A program made the translations under genes and the position numbers. The notes under the pieces are model-generated. The model was not told where the DNA came from. It did no database searches and saw only the letters and a program-made list of their open reading frames with translations. A stretch of 64,000 nt of DNA from Hyaloscypha bicolor E (lineage: Eukaryota; Ascomycota; Leotiomycetes; Helotiales; Hyaloscyphaceae): NCBI RefSeq assembly GCF_002865645.1, contig NW_020194549.1, positions 62,001 through 126,000 on the forward strand. The letters run 5' to 3'. Below, piece after piece: positions 35,685 to 46,700 of this stretch. Each line of letters begins with the position of its first letter. The first letter of the stretch is position 1.

Positions 35685-36041
35685 CTTGACCCCTGGATCC
35701 AATCCAGCACCAGAAAGTGATATTCCCAGTCTCCTTTTCCCTGCGCCGCTACCGATGCATCTTCTGTTCCTACTAAATTTCCAGTCGCGTTATCATTCGC
35801 TGTTAACTATCCAAGGTGAGAGTGTCGTGTGCGCCTAGTGATGCAGTTGAAGTTGAAGCTCGATGACAGATTCGAGGATCCTAATCGGCAAGGCTGAGAG
35901 CGGCGTACCCCTGTCAATCGAGGAACGCGTCGGAAATTCAATCAACGCGCCCAGACGAGAAGAACCAACTTCACCTATCGCGGCATCAAGAACTCTGAAC
36001 ACCAACATCCTGCATATCCAAGCAGGGGATATCAGGGCAAT
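35685..36041. promoter_or_regulatory. divergent promoter, ZIP transporter / HAT1
   Basis: These 357 bases separate the two start codons. A long open frame on the plus strand continues into HAT1 exon 2 but encodes nothing family-like here. No TATA box is obvious. Confidence 0.45.
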
Positions 36042-37727
36042 ATGGCTGAAGAACATGCTGACTGTGAGTCCTTCTCTCCTGTTCGCCTTCTCCTCATCGC
36101 GCCTGCCAGCTTGGCGCAAACAGAAATGTGTCTCAGCTTCAATTCAACTGGCAGATTGGCATTGGAGGAATGCGCATTCATCTCAACTTGGACTATTGGA
36201 AGCTGACTACAACTATATAGGGTCTTCCAACTCCAATGATGCCATCCACATCTCTCTCGTTGCTCCTGCGGAGGGAGGAACCAAGGCAATCCACACCTTC
36301 AACCCCAAGTTCACCTATCCAATCTTTGGCGACGAGGAGCGAATCTTTGGTTACCAAGGATTGAAGATCAACCTGAGGTACAATGCCTGTGATATGCGAC
36401 CTGGTCTCCAAATTTCATACACCAAGAAGTTCAAGACGGTTGGAGAGACGAGTCCTACAGATCTGAAGGCTGTTCTGGAACCATTTCTGCCAAAGAGTAC
36501 GCATATCCCGAGGAGTGGCGAATATAACTGACGGATTTAGCTGCCTTTGAGAAGTCCGCTGTCTTTGATGCAGCAATATTAGATTCCAGCTATGCAGACT
36601 GGACGCCACCAGGAGAGCTGTGGAAGACCATTCAATCCGGAGATCAAACCTACGAAATATGGAAGGGTAGCCTCGCAGATCTCGCGGTCAAGCAAATGGT
36701 CAAGCGGATACAAATACTGGTCCCCTTTTTCATCGAAGGTGGCACCTTTGTCGACCTCCAAGATCCAGCCCTCGACCGATGGACCGTCTTCTTCCTCTAC
36801 CAAAAGAAGACAGTCGAAGCCTCGAAATCAACCTACCTCTTCATGGGCTACTCAACCATCTACCGCTACTTTTACTACCAACCCCTAACCGCAACCCCTT
36901 CAAAACAACGCATCTCCCACCCCGCGACCCTCGACTTCAGCCTCCCTCTCCCGGCTCCAACACAACCCACCTTCTCCAGCCGTTCCCGGATCTCTCAATT
37001 CGTGATCCTGCCCCCTTTCCAAGGCGGCGGCAACGGTTCCCGCTTCTACAATGCAATCTTCGACTACTACCTCCACGACCCGCTTACAATCGAAATCACA
37101 GTCGAAGATCCAAACGAGCAATTCGATGACCTACGGGACCTTAACGACTTGACGCTCCTCCGCACTCTGCCAGAATTCAATGCACTTCATATCAACACCT
37201 CTTCCGTCCCCCGCCCCAAATCCCCTATCCCACGAGATATTGTCGACTCCGTAGCCCTCGAAACCCTCCGCAGGAAGATGAAAATCGCACCCCGGCAATT
37301 CTACCGCGTCGTAGAAATGCACCTCCTGACCAAAATCCCCACCACAGTTAGGCAAAGTCTATTACTGGAGCAAGAGCGAAAAGTGGAGAAGGATGCGGGA
37401 CTGGCGGGGAAGAAGAAGGAATATCGACTTTGGCAGCTTTGGGTGAAGAAGCGGCTGTATAAACATAATAAAGATATGCTTATTCAGTTGGATCGGGTGG
37501 AGAGGATTGAGAAGTTGGAGCAGGCGCTGGGTGGTGTGGAGGCGGATTATGCGCGGTTGTTGAGGGCTGCTGAGACGAGGGGGAAACCGAGGGTTGAGGG
37601 AAATGGGGAGGGTACGAGTGGAAGTGGTGAGGGGAAGAGTGAGAAGAACGGGAAGAGGAGTAGTCCTGATGATGAAATGGAGGGTGTTGAGACACCGGCT
37701 GCGAAGAAGGTTAAGTTTGTCGAGTGA
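36042..37727 (+). CDS. HAT1: histone acetyltransferase type B catalytic subunit, 494 aa
   Basis: Exons 36042-36063 (22 nt), 36221-36496 and 36541-37727. The tiny first exon joins MAEEHAD to WSSNSNDAIHISLV, the conserved Hat1 N-terminus. The intervening 157-nt intron has a GCTGAC branch and a TATAG acceptor. Diagnostic blocks are FTYPIFGDEERIFGYQG (substrate domain), GGTFVDLQDPALDRWTVFF, and the acetyl-CoA loop FQGGGNG (Q-x-x-G-x-G) near residues 258-266. The C-terminus is Lys/Glu-rich and ends AAKKVKFVE, a possible nuclear signal. Hat1 with Hat2/RbAp46 acetylates newly made histone H4 at K5 and K12 before chromatin assembly. The tail makes it longer than the yeast protein but typical of filamentous fungi. 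Confidence 0.95.
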
Positions 37728-38519
37728 GGGGCGAGAGGGATGCTTTCTTTGGGATTGTATGATGACGATCGAGAGGTGAGGGGCGAGGGATGAGCATTGA
37801 GAGTATTGAGCAGGGGATGGCGTTTGCATTGCTTTTTGCGCTTGGGACGGAGTCACAGATGAGCTGCATAGGATGATTTGACGAATGAATACCAGCAATA
37901 CGACGAGAATTATCTGAACAGTAGATCATAATCTCTCTTGAGTACAATAGCGAGTATTTTATCTCATGTCGTACTCTGAGCTAGGCTCTAGCGAACCGCT
38001 TCCAGTCTTCCTTTTCTTCCTCATTTCAAGAACTTCCATGAAAGATAATTTTTGCCGTTCGAAGCTACCGATTTCCCTCTCATAGCGAAGTAGATATCCG
38101 AAGAAGACTCGGGTAGATTTCCTGTTGCCGTGTGTAGATTAGGTGTGTCCCACTTCTGATCTGCGGCTCACACAAAGGATGCAGGCCAAGACCCGCAACA
38201 TCTGCATCGCATGTACCCCTCTGATATACTGGCACGCACGAGTTAAAACACTATACTCATTTTATTATCCTTTGGCCATCTTTAAAAGTCCTGTTCAATG
38301 TTTCAGGCATCACATCATTTCAGATATCACATCTAAACCCGTCGCTCACGAGGACAGGTAAGCATCACTCGCCTCACTTTTTGCCTTTCTTCTTTCCACA
38401 AACCTTATGCAAATGAGGGGGGTGGCCCTCAGGAACCCCACCACGTCCTTCCATCAGCTGAAAGCCAAACGAAAGCACCCTTAAACTTTCATTTTCAAGA
38501 AAATTTTGACTATTTGGCT
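37728..38519. other. intergenic: HAT1 3' region and monooxygenase promoter
   Basis: No gene seen. The antisense frame at 37362-37898 exists only because the HAT1 3' end is purine-loaded. Confidence 0.5.
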
Positions 38520-39812
38520 ATGGAAATCGTCATCGTCGGCGCAGGTATCGGCGGCTTATCCGCTGCTCTGGCTCTCGCATTAGCCGGCCACTCCGTCCAG
38601 ATCCTCGAATCCTCATCCACCCTCGCAGAAATTGGCGCGGGAGTGCAACTGACACCAAACGCAACGAGATATTTCTGGAAATGGGGTCTTGGCCCTGAAC
38701 TACTGGAACATGCTGTGCTCCCAAAGTCATTTAACATCCTCTCCCTCAACAACAGCAACTTGATTGGAGCTGTTGATTTCACCAACTTCACACAAAAGTA
38801 CGGCGCACCATACATCGTCATCCATCGCGCGGATATTCACAAGATTTTACACGAACATTGTGTCAAAGCCGGGGTCAAACTGCGACTCGGATCAAAGGTC
38901 GTAAACTACTCCACTGAAGAAGGGAAATTGCAGTTATCAGATGGGCAAGAGATGAGTGCCGACTTGATAGTAGCATGTGATGGCATCCACTCCCTCGCCC
39001 GGGGCTTCCTGAATCCTGAGCTTGGAGGCGAAGAGGGGATGCAGAAGACCGGGTGGGCTGCTTATCGGAAGATGGTTCCCGTTTCCGCGTTGAAGAGAGA
39101 CGAGCTGACGGAATATCTGGCGAGAGAGCAGAGTGGGAATTGTTGGGTCGGAGAGGGGAAATTGATGATGGCTTACTTAGTGAAGGGCGCTTCGATGCTA
39201 AATCTCGTCCTTTCGCACCGAGACGATGTTGACACCACTTCTTGGGGCCCTGAGAAGTATGATAAAGAGATTAGAAAGCTTTTTGCTGATGTGGGGGATG
39301 TTCCGAGGAGGTTGTTAGAACTGAGTAATCCCGGAGCAGTAAACTATCCAGTAGAGCAGGTGAGGAGGTTAGAGCGGTGGAGGAGTGGTAGTGGGAAGAT
39401 GGTGTTAATGGGTGATGCGGCGCATGCGATGGCGTTTTATCTGAGTATGGGTGTTAGTATGGCCGTTGAGGATGCGGAGGCGCTGGCTGAATGCCTGAGG
39501 TTGGGCGAGGAGAGAGGAGAGAGACTGGGGAAGGTAATGGGTGTCTTTGAGGGCGTGAGGAAGGGGAGGGCGGAGAGCATGAGGGATGCGAGTGTGCATG
39601 CTGGGGATGTGTTGCAGGTTTCTGGGGAGGAAAGGAAAGAGAGGGATCAGTGGGTTGGGTGTGATGGGGTTGTGGAGGGAGGAATGGAGGGGCAAGGAGA
39701 AGGGGAGGAAGAGTTTTGGAAAAAAGGATTGAGGTATGGGATTGCGGATTGGAGGATTAGGGAGTGGTGTTATGGGTATGGTGTTGCTGAGGAAGTGAAG
39801 AGAGCGTGGTGA
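38520..39812 (+). CDS. FAD-dependent monooxygenase, salicylate-hydroxylase-like, 430 aa
   Basis: Intronless. It begins MEIVIVGAGIGG, the Rossmann GxGxxG (residues 7-12) that binds FAD. An EIGAGVQLTPNATR block and the DG-type motif LIVACDGIHS (about residue 155) follow. The FAD-ribityl motif MGDAAHAM has Gly298-Asp299. This is the group A flavin monooxygenase layout. Close family members hydroxylate salicylate or other aromatic acids using NAD(P)H and O2; the substrate here is unknown. No signal peptide, so cytosolic. The last 60 residues are Glu/Gly-rich and variable. Usual family length is 420-450. Codon choice shifts from C-rich to G-rich along the gene. Confidence 0.88.
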   Translation: MEIVIVGAGIGGLSAALALALAGHSVQILESSSTLAEIGAGVQLTPNATRYFWKWGLGPELLEHAVLPKSFNILSLNNSNLIGAVDFTNFTQKYGAPYIVIHRADIHKILHEHCVKAGVKLRLGSKVVNYSTEEGKLQLSDGQEMSADLIVACDGIHSLARGFLNPELGGEEGMQKTGWAAYRKMVPVSALKRDELTEYLAREQSGNCWVGEGKLMMAYLVKGASMLNLVLSHRDDVDTTSWGPEKYDKEIRKLFADVGDVPRRLLELSNPGAVNYPVEQVRRLERWRSGSGKMVLMGDAAHAMAFYLSMGVSMAVEDAEALAECLRLGEERGERLGKVMGVFEGVRKGRAESMRDASVHAGDVLQVSGEERKERDQWVGCDGVVEGGMEGQGEGEEEFWKKGLRYGIADWRIREWCYGYGVAEEVKRAW

Positions 39813-40358
39813 TGGGTACTGACTCGGAGACTTGGGGACGGGTTGGTCCACCTGAAGGTCAAGTCAGAAGAGGAGAGGGACTGCTGGTAGGGTTAAAAGA
39901 AATGTGGTTGAAAGCGTCGAAAGACTGGGCAAGAGCCAGAGGCAGCGTCGAGAAAAGGCAGGGGAGATACACGAAAGGCAATGTTTATCTAATAGCGAGT
40001 CTTGAAGGAATGGGGTTAGATTAGAGGTAGCAGCTAGCTAGGACACAAGTCACGGAGCAGAGAGCCATCAATCTTCGACACATCGGCCACAAACCATCTT
40101 TCCTTGCAACTCGAGAGGATATTTCGTGATGAATTAGTACCATTCTTCTACAATCTCAACCCATGAGCCGAGAAACACTCCGTAATGTCCACAATGGATG
40201 TCAGTTCCGCGCCGGGCCTAAAATGTCCCAAACGCCATCAATAACGGCCCCACCGTTTTTGCCCCAGCGCCATCAATGCAGAGTTCCTTCATCTCCATAA
40301 AAGATGGCCACAGTCGAAACGCCCTATATATGAGCAGAAATCCAGATCAAATATCTCT
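39813..40358. other. convergent intergenic region
   Basis: It lies between the 3' ends of the monooxygenase and the CTK3 gene. No coding signal. Confidence 0.5.
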
Positions 40359-41410
40359 TCACTCGCCACCACCACCTCCAATTCGTCCAAGATACTCCTC
40401 CTTCCACTCTCTCCCAGCACGGGTCCTCTCTTCAGCCTCTTCCTTCCACATCTCAAAGTCATCCTCCCCCAAGTCTCCCGTCTCATTCCAAACTCGCTCA
40501 AACTCATTCTCGTCCCTCGAAACCGCCCATGCCGTCTCTCTTTGCCTCTTATGCCTCTCTCTATCCTCCTCAATTCTCTGTTCAGCTTGTTTGCGATCTA
40601 ACTTCCCAAACGGGGTTCCCCTTGCTCCTTTCCCAGTCGGAGTACTCGCTTCCTTGCTATCCCCATTCCTACCCTCCTGTGGTCCCAAAGGACTTGACAA
40701 TCCCACCGTGTCAGGCGCAATATCTCTCTCTTTCAAACACTCTTCAATCTCTCCTACAGTTTGTGCAAGCAAGAATGTCTTGATTTCCAGGGCTTTGAGG
40801 ACTTTACGAACGACCTTTACGTTGGCGGCGCCGGAACCGTCTTCGGGGGCTACGGCATCGACAATGCGAAGGATGTCCCTCTGGATCATGCGTACGTAGT
40901 CCCAGTGGTTTTCGCGGGCGGCCATGTCGCAGAGGTACTCTAGGAAGTACATGATGTTTGCTCGGATGTTCATTGTGTTCTGAGAATATCAGCCTCCATC
41001 CACCCATTGCCTCTCCCAGCCCAACCCTGAACCAAGAAATGAGGTGAAGTGTTAATGGGAAAGGGGAAGCTTACACGCTCCAACTGCTCCAAAATACAGC
41101 TATGTAAATCCTCATCCATATCGCGATACTTCAACGCATACTGCGCTGCCTTATTCGCGCTCGTCAGGCTGGCGTTCAGGTGCTGCAGCAGGCCCGTGAA
41201 GCGGATCCGCACCTCGAACGGGTCCATCCTGCCCTGGCGCGTGGTGTTACCGTGGCCGCGGTCCGGGATGGGGATATAGGGCGCTGCTACCGGGGATGCA
41301 TTGGGAGGGAGGTTGAGCGGACTGTTGCTGTCGTGGTTCCAGGGTGAGAGGGATTGCGAGAGCGAGGACTTGGAGTGGGAGGCTCGTCGTCGGTGGTGGT
41401 GGGAGGACAT
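40359..41410 (-). CDS. CTK3: CTD kinase I gamma subunit (Ctk3-like), 318 aa
   Basis: Two minus-strand exons, 41410-41075 and 40979-40359, joined in phase at LEQLER/NTMNIRANIM. The N-terminal 60 residues are Ser/His/Pro-rich. MDPFEVRIRFTGLLQHLNAS starts the CID-like helical domain, which runs to EIEECLKERD. The block VAPEDGSGAANVKVVRKVL is highly conserved in Ctk3. The C-terminal third is charged and contains an RERHKRQRETAW segment. Ctk3 with Ctk1 (kinase) and Ctk2 (cyclin) phosphorylates Ser2 of the RNA polymerase II CTD in elongation. The start could instead be the internal Met at MDPF; I kept the upstream ATG because the frame is open and composition is coding-like. Confidence 0.9.
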
Positions 41411-41560
41411 TTTGGTGGCGCACTGCGGGAGCTAGCTGTTTTGGTGTGCGGCCGCTTGCAAGGTTGTGTGGGGCAGATATTTTGTACTTGGTCGTGGGGA
41501 GCCTATCCTTCGTGAACAGCAAGAATTTCAAGGCGCAACGAGAACTGTCGTGTTGTCAAG
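41411..41560. promoter_or_regulatory. 150-bp divergent promoter, CTK3 / P5C reductase
   Basis: Only 150 bases separate the two start codons, so both core promoters and leaders overlap. No TGACTCA (Gcn4/Cpc1) site is present despite the amino acid biosynthetic neighbour. Confidence 0.55.
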
Positions 41561-42632
41561 ATGGCAGCAAACGGAAAGGAATCGTCTGAGTTGACCTTGA
41601 CGGTCTTAGGTTGTGGTAAGTTCTTTTATCTATCTCCACGTGGGAGCTATAAATTTCTAGAGTGAATATCGGCAAGCGGAAACTGACAGGAACAAAGGAA
41701 CCATGGGCATAGCAATTCTGTCCGGCATTCTCTCCTCCCTCTACGAGATCCAGCCCCAGAAATCGCTCTTCCTTCAGTCTCCATCCGGTACCACCACGCC
41801 CGCAGAAGAAGTCCCTTCCCGTCTGCCCTCGAAATTTGTAGCTTGTGTCCGAAGACCAGAGTCCGCGAAGAAGATCAAGCAGGCGTTGGCTGCGCACCTC
41901 AAGGCGGTGAAGATTGTGCAGAATGACAATGTGTCTGCGTGTCAAGAAGCGGATGTCGTATTACTGGGCTGCAAGCCGTATATGGTGAACGATATTCTGA
42001 AGGTGGAGGGTATGAAAGAGGCGTTGGCGGGGAAGCTGTTGATATCGATTTGTGCTGGTGTGCCAGTGACGCAGATCGAAGAAGCACTTTATGGGGAAGT
42101 CAGTACGGGAAACCCCGAGAAGGAGGGGAAGTGCAGGGTTGTGAGAGCTATGCCAAACACGGCGTCTGGGATTAGGGAGAGCATGACTGTCATTGCAACT
42201 TCCGTCCCTCCTTTACCGGCAGAGACTTCGAGCCTGGTTACATGGATCTTCAAGCGGATAGGAGATGTTGTTCATCTCCCTGCCAGCACTATGGATGCTA
42301 GCACAGCGTTATGTGGTTCTGGACCTGCGTTCTTTGCGTTGATGCTGGAGGCTACGATTGATGGGGCTGTGGCTATGGGTCTGCCAAGAGCAGAGGCTCA
42401 GAGGATGGCTGCGCAGACTATGAGAGGTGCTGCTGGATTGGTTCTCGCTGGCGAACATCCGGCGTTGCTGAGGGATAAGGTTTCCACGCCTGGAGGGTGC
42501 ACAATTGGTGGCTTATTAGTGCTGGAGGAAGGAAGGGTGAGGGGAACAGTGGCAAGAGCTGTTAGGGAGGCGACTGTTGTGGCTAGTCAGCTTGGAATGG
42601 GAGTTCAAGGTGTTAATGGGACGAGATTTTAG
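41561..42632 (+). CDS. PRO3: pyrroline-5-carboxylate reductase, 329 aa
   Basis: Exons 41561-41615 and 41698-42632. The splice falls inside the NAD(P)-binding motif and restores LTVLGCGTMGIAIL. Further family blocks are VLLGCKPYMV, SICAGVPVTQIE, VRAMPNTASGIRESMT and ALCGSGPAFFALMLEA. The ProC signature is present as DKVSTPGGCTIGGLLVLEEG. The enzyme reduces 1-pyrroline-5-carboxylate to proline with NAD(P)H, the last step of proline synthesis, in the cytosol. An insertion of about 25 residues early in the Rossmann fold (SPSGTTTPAEEVP) is common in filamentous fungi and longer than in yeast Pro3. Confidence 0.95.
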
Positions 42633-42926
42633 GGAAAATGGTGGTAGCAAAGGGTTTAGCTCTGTCTTTCTGACATGGCTAGAGGAGCTCAAGATCTCCA
42701 CGATGTTAGGTTTAGACAAAATGATGTATCATCTGGCTCAGGCCGCGCACCTTTGGCTCTGCCAATAGAATGACCCCCCGAACTTTGTGATATGGGAAGT
42801 CTGCCGCCAGTTGTGGGATGAGAAGTAGATTTTGTACACATCTCTATTGTTATACACTGTATGCCTTTCCTTACTCAATTCCGTTTGCCCATATACATTC
42901 CTCCTCGCTCCTTTCTATCAGCCTAG

Positions 42927-43551
42927 CTACTCCATAACGACCACGCCCCCCAACCCCTTCAGCGTAGCTACAATCTTCTCCGCCTCCTCCTTTGGCACCC
43001 CTTCCTTCATCAGCTTCGGCGCGCTCTCCACAAACTTCTTACTATCCACCAAACTCAGACCCAGCATGCTCTTAATCTCCTTGATGATCTTCGGTTTCGC
43101 GCCCGCATCAAAGCTTTGCAGTTTGAGATTGAACAGTGTTTTCTCTTGTTGAACGGGGGCCGCTTCCTCTTCTTCTACGGGCGCGGCGGCTGGTGCAGCG
43201 GGACCGGCGGCGAAACCTCCCATGGGCATGTCGGGGATGTTGAGTCGTGTCTGTGATATCGAGCCATAAGCACACCACCTTTGTAAAACCAGCATAAGTG
43301 TCCGGGAAGGGAAGAGACCATACCTTCAAACTCGCAACCAGGTCCGCTGTCTCCAACAGAGTCAATTGACTAATCTGATCCACAATCCCCGAGATCTTCG
43401 GGTTCGCAGCCGCAGTTGTCTCCGTGCTCGCCCATCTTCTTGTCGTCCTCCTGTGACCTACCGCCGCTGCAACCGAGGAAATTCGCAGAGAGTTCGAAGA
43501 CCGCAGAGAGCGGACGCAGCTTCTGGCTGCGTATTGACAGGTTAGAGACAT
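42927..43551 (-). CDS. MRPL12: mitochondrial ribosomal protein L7/L12, 183 aa
   Basis: Two minus-strand exons, 43551-43324 and 43250-42927, joined at LVASLK/TRLNIPDMP. The N-terminus is rich in Arg, Ser and Ala with no acids for 45 residues, a mitochondrial presequence. The L7/L12 dimerisation domain follows (ISGIVDQISQLTLLETADLV). Then an Ala/Pro/Glu hinge, and the C-terminal domain with FNLKLQSFDAGAKPKIIKEI and GLGLVEAKKFVE-like GLSLVDSKKFVE. It forms the stalk of the mitochondrial large subunit and recruits translation factors. Length and domain order match fungal Mnp1/MrpL12. Confidence 0.94.
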
Positions 43552-43782
43552 CGTTGTGTGCTGATTTTGAGCTGGGGATGGGGCGACGTTAATCTCCAAA
43601 TGTCGTGTTGGAGAGAAACCCTTAGCGTAATATTTTTTGGATGGAAAGCTGGTCCGTGCACACCGAGGAAAAAATGTTTATCGGGATTTCTTTATCTGAA
43701 AATATATCTGCATGAACCACGGAGTTCTGAACACACTAACAACGGTGCAACGATAGATGTCGACAATCCAAACGAAAACAAA
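43552..43782. promoter_or_regulatory. 231-bp divergent promoter, MRPL12 / MDN1
   Basis: It separates the two chosen start codons. The MDN1 frame is open through most of it with an earlier ATG at 43600. Starting there would leave under 50 bases to the MRPL12 start, and the encoded residues do not look like Midasin. Confidence 0.5.
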
Positions 43783-46700
43783 ATGGAGGCCCTCGAGAGA
43801 AGGGCAAGGTCGGGTGATCTGCCAGAGGAGATATTGGAGATCTTGCGGATCCAAAAGGACCCGCGATTCCTGGACGCTCTTGCGACTACGGCGTTGAACC
43901 CAAAGTTTACGCTCACCCTTTTCACGCATTTCGAGAATGTTTTCGCGGATACGTGTGCGAGGTGGGTCAGAGGTGCGCATGGGAAGGTTCAGAATAATAG
44001 AGTGATCGAGGGGTTTGCACGAACACTTCCTCTAGCGCCGCATCTGTCGACTTTCTTGGAAAGGTACCTCGAAACCACGTCCTCGAGTGCTGGAAAGGCA
44101 AATATACGTAGCCTCTGGAATGTGGAAGGGAGATCTGAGAGATTGGATACGTTGGAGTTGCAAAGGGTTTTACTTGGTGCTTGGAGACTTCTCAATTTCG
44201 ATAAATACGCTTTTGAGAAGACGATTTCGGGTGTGAGGATCCAGGTTTTTTTCCACCATAAGGATAGAGGGGTGCGGTACCTGGCTGTGAGGCTATTTTG
44301 TCAGCTGGTATCGGCATCGGATTTGAAGCTCGAGGCTATGATTGACGAGCACATTGGCAAGAAGGAAGCTGTGATGGGAGATTTTGATGGAGATATGGTC
44401 GATTATGGATTCATAAGCCTCCTGGAAGAGAGACGGTTGAACAATGCACAGAAGGAATTGGGGCAAGGATGCGACTTCCGGAATTTGAATTTGACACTAT
44501 TGTCCGGTTTGGTTTCACAGTATTCGAAAGTGTTACTGCCTCGACCAAATGGACAACCTTCAAGGCTAACGACCTTGATTCCTACTACGACCACCTCAAA
44601 AAACATGGAAACGTTTGCCATGGCCCTTCTGTTATTCTCTCCAATTCTTCTCCATGGTCTTGCTGGTTCTGGAAAGACATCGCTTGTCAACGACTTTGCC
44701 CGAGAGCTTGGGGTAGACGACGGTATGGTCACATTACATCTAAACGAACAAACCGACGCCAAGATGTTGATTGGAATGTATACTTCAGGCTCAACGCCGG
44801 GGTCATTTACCTGGCGACCTGGCGTTCTCACCACAGCAGTCAGAGAAGGGAGATGGGTTTTCATCGAAGATCTTGACCGAGCACCAAATGAAGTTATTAG
44901 CGTGATTCTACCCCTCATGGAAAGAGGAGAGCTATTGATTCCGAGTCGTGGGGAAACAGTAAAGGCTCGGCGTGGTTTCAAGCTTCTTGCAAGTATACGC
45001 ACATCGTTGAGCGTAACTGGGCATGAAAATCCACCAGCTATGCATATGCTGGGATCGCGACTGTGGAAACGAGTTCCAGTGCAAATGCCCACCCAACACG
45101 AATTCCGAGAAATCATAGATGGCACCTATCCAATTTTGCATCAATTCCTGCCTGGGATAATTAGTGTGTATGATCGACTCTACACACTATCACACAAGCC
45201 ATCCTTCGCATCAAGAAGTCGAACATCTCTTGGCCGCCCAATCAGCCCTCGGGATCTGCTGAAATGGTGTCGAAGACTGAACGTAACCTTGGTGGCAGCT
45301 GGGTCAAGCACAGGCCGAGAACCCATCACAGAAGCCACGAAATATGAGATGTTTCTTGAGGCCACAGACTGCTTTGCTGGCAGCCTGCAAACAGAAGATG
45401 CTCGCAAAACAGTTGTTTCTGCTATTGCCGAAGAGATGCATATTGATCCCCAGCGAGTGGAGCATTTTCTCACTTCTCACATTCCAAGATATGAAGACAG
45501 CGAGACGGCTTTAATGATTGGGAGAGTAGGACTGCCCAAACAAGCTTCCGCACGAGTCACGAAATCTGTGAAGAAATCAAGACCTTTCGCAAATACGACA
45601 CATGCGAAGAGATTGCTCGAACAAGTTGGAGTTGCGGTCAAGATGGCCGAACCTGTGTTACTTGTTGGTGAAACTGGTATTGGCAAGACGACTGTGGTTC
45701 AACAGCTTGCAGACACATTGGGTTACAAACTCGTCGCTGTCAACTTGTCCCAGCAAAGTGAAGTTGGGGATTTGCTTGGTGGATTCAAGCCCGTCAATGT
45801 CCGAAGTCTTGCCATTCCCCTGAAGGACGAATTCGATGACCTCTTCGCATCTACCGGCATTTCTACCACCAAGAATCAGAGATACCTCGAGCTGCTTGGG
45901 AAGTCTGTTGCAAAGAGCCAATGGAACAGAGCATCGAAACTTTGGCGAGAAGCTCCAAAAATGTTTGACAGCATTCTCTTGGAGTTGATAAAGAAGGAAG
46001 CAACGAATGGACGATCAGCCACTGAGCAGCCTACTAAACGACGGAAGACCGAGTCAAGATTGCAATCGCTTTTGATCCTCAAACCTCGGTGGCAAAAATT
46101 CTCGGAAAACCTAGATCAGTTTGACGTTCAGTTGTCTGGCGGCTCGAAGGGTTTTGCGTTCACCTTCGTGGAAGGCAACATCGTGAAGGCTGCTCGGAAC
46201 GGAGACTGGGTGCTGCTTGACGAGATCAACTTAGCGTCTCCCGACACCTTGGAAAGTATCGCTGATCTACTACACTCTGGCTATGGTGGATCTCCATCCA
46301 TCCTCCTTTCTGAGACGGGTGAAATCGAGAGGGTGAAAGCCCATCCCAGCTTCCGCATCTTCGGTGCCATGAATCCTGCAACGGATGTTGGAAAGCGAGA
46401 TCTACCCATGGGCTTGAGATCACGCTTTACTGAGATCTACGTTGAAAGCCCGGATCGAAATCTTGATGATTTGATTGGTGTCATTCAAGCGTATCTCAAA
46501 GGTAACCGCAGCAATGATGAACGAGCTGCTCATGACGTGGCTCGGCTTTACTTGAATACCAAGCGTTTGGCAGACGAGAAGCGACTTGTGGATGGAGCAA
46601 ATCAGGTTCCTCACTTCAGTCTCCGAACTCTCACTCGCGTGCTAAGCTATGTGATTGAGATTGCCCCCTCGTATGGACTGCGACGAGCTTTGTATGAAGG

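Noticed and set aside
35863..36220. Plus-strand frame upstream of HAT1 as an N-terminal extension
   Set aside because: The residues do not match Hat1. The 22-nt exon at 36042 with a canonical intron gives the conserved N-terminus instead.
37362..37898. 178-aa frame antisense to HAT1
   Set aside because: It is the mirror of a purine-rich coding tail and overlaps a strongly supported gene. Composition is Pro/Leu/Ser repeat only.
39405..39851. 148-aa antisense frame in the monooxygenase
   Set aside because: It is an artefact of G-rich codons on the coding strand; the sense protein carries conserved FAD motifs across the same bases.
43558..43782. 75-residue N-terminal extension of Midasin
   Set aside because: It lies in the shared promoter with MRPL12 and does not resemble the Midasin N-terminus. 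ATG 43783 starts the recognisable part.
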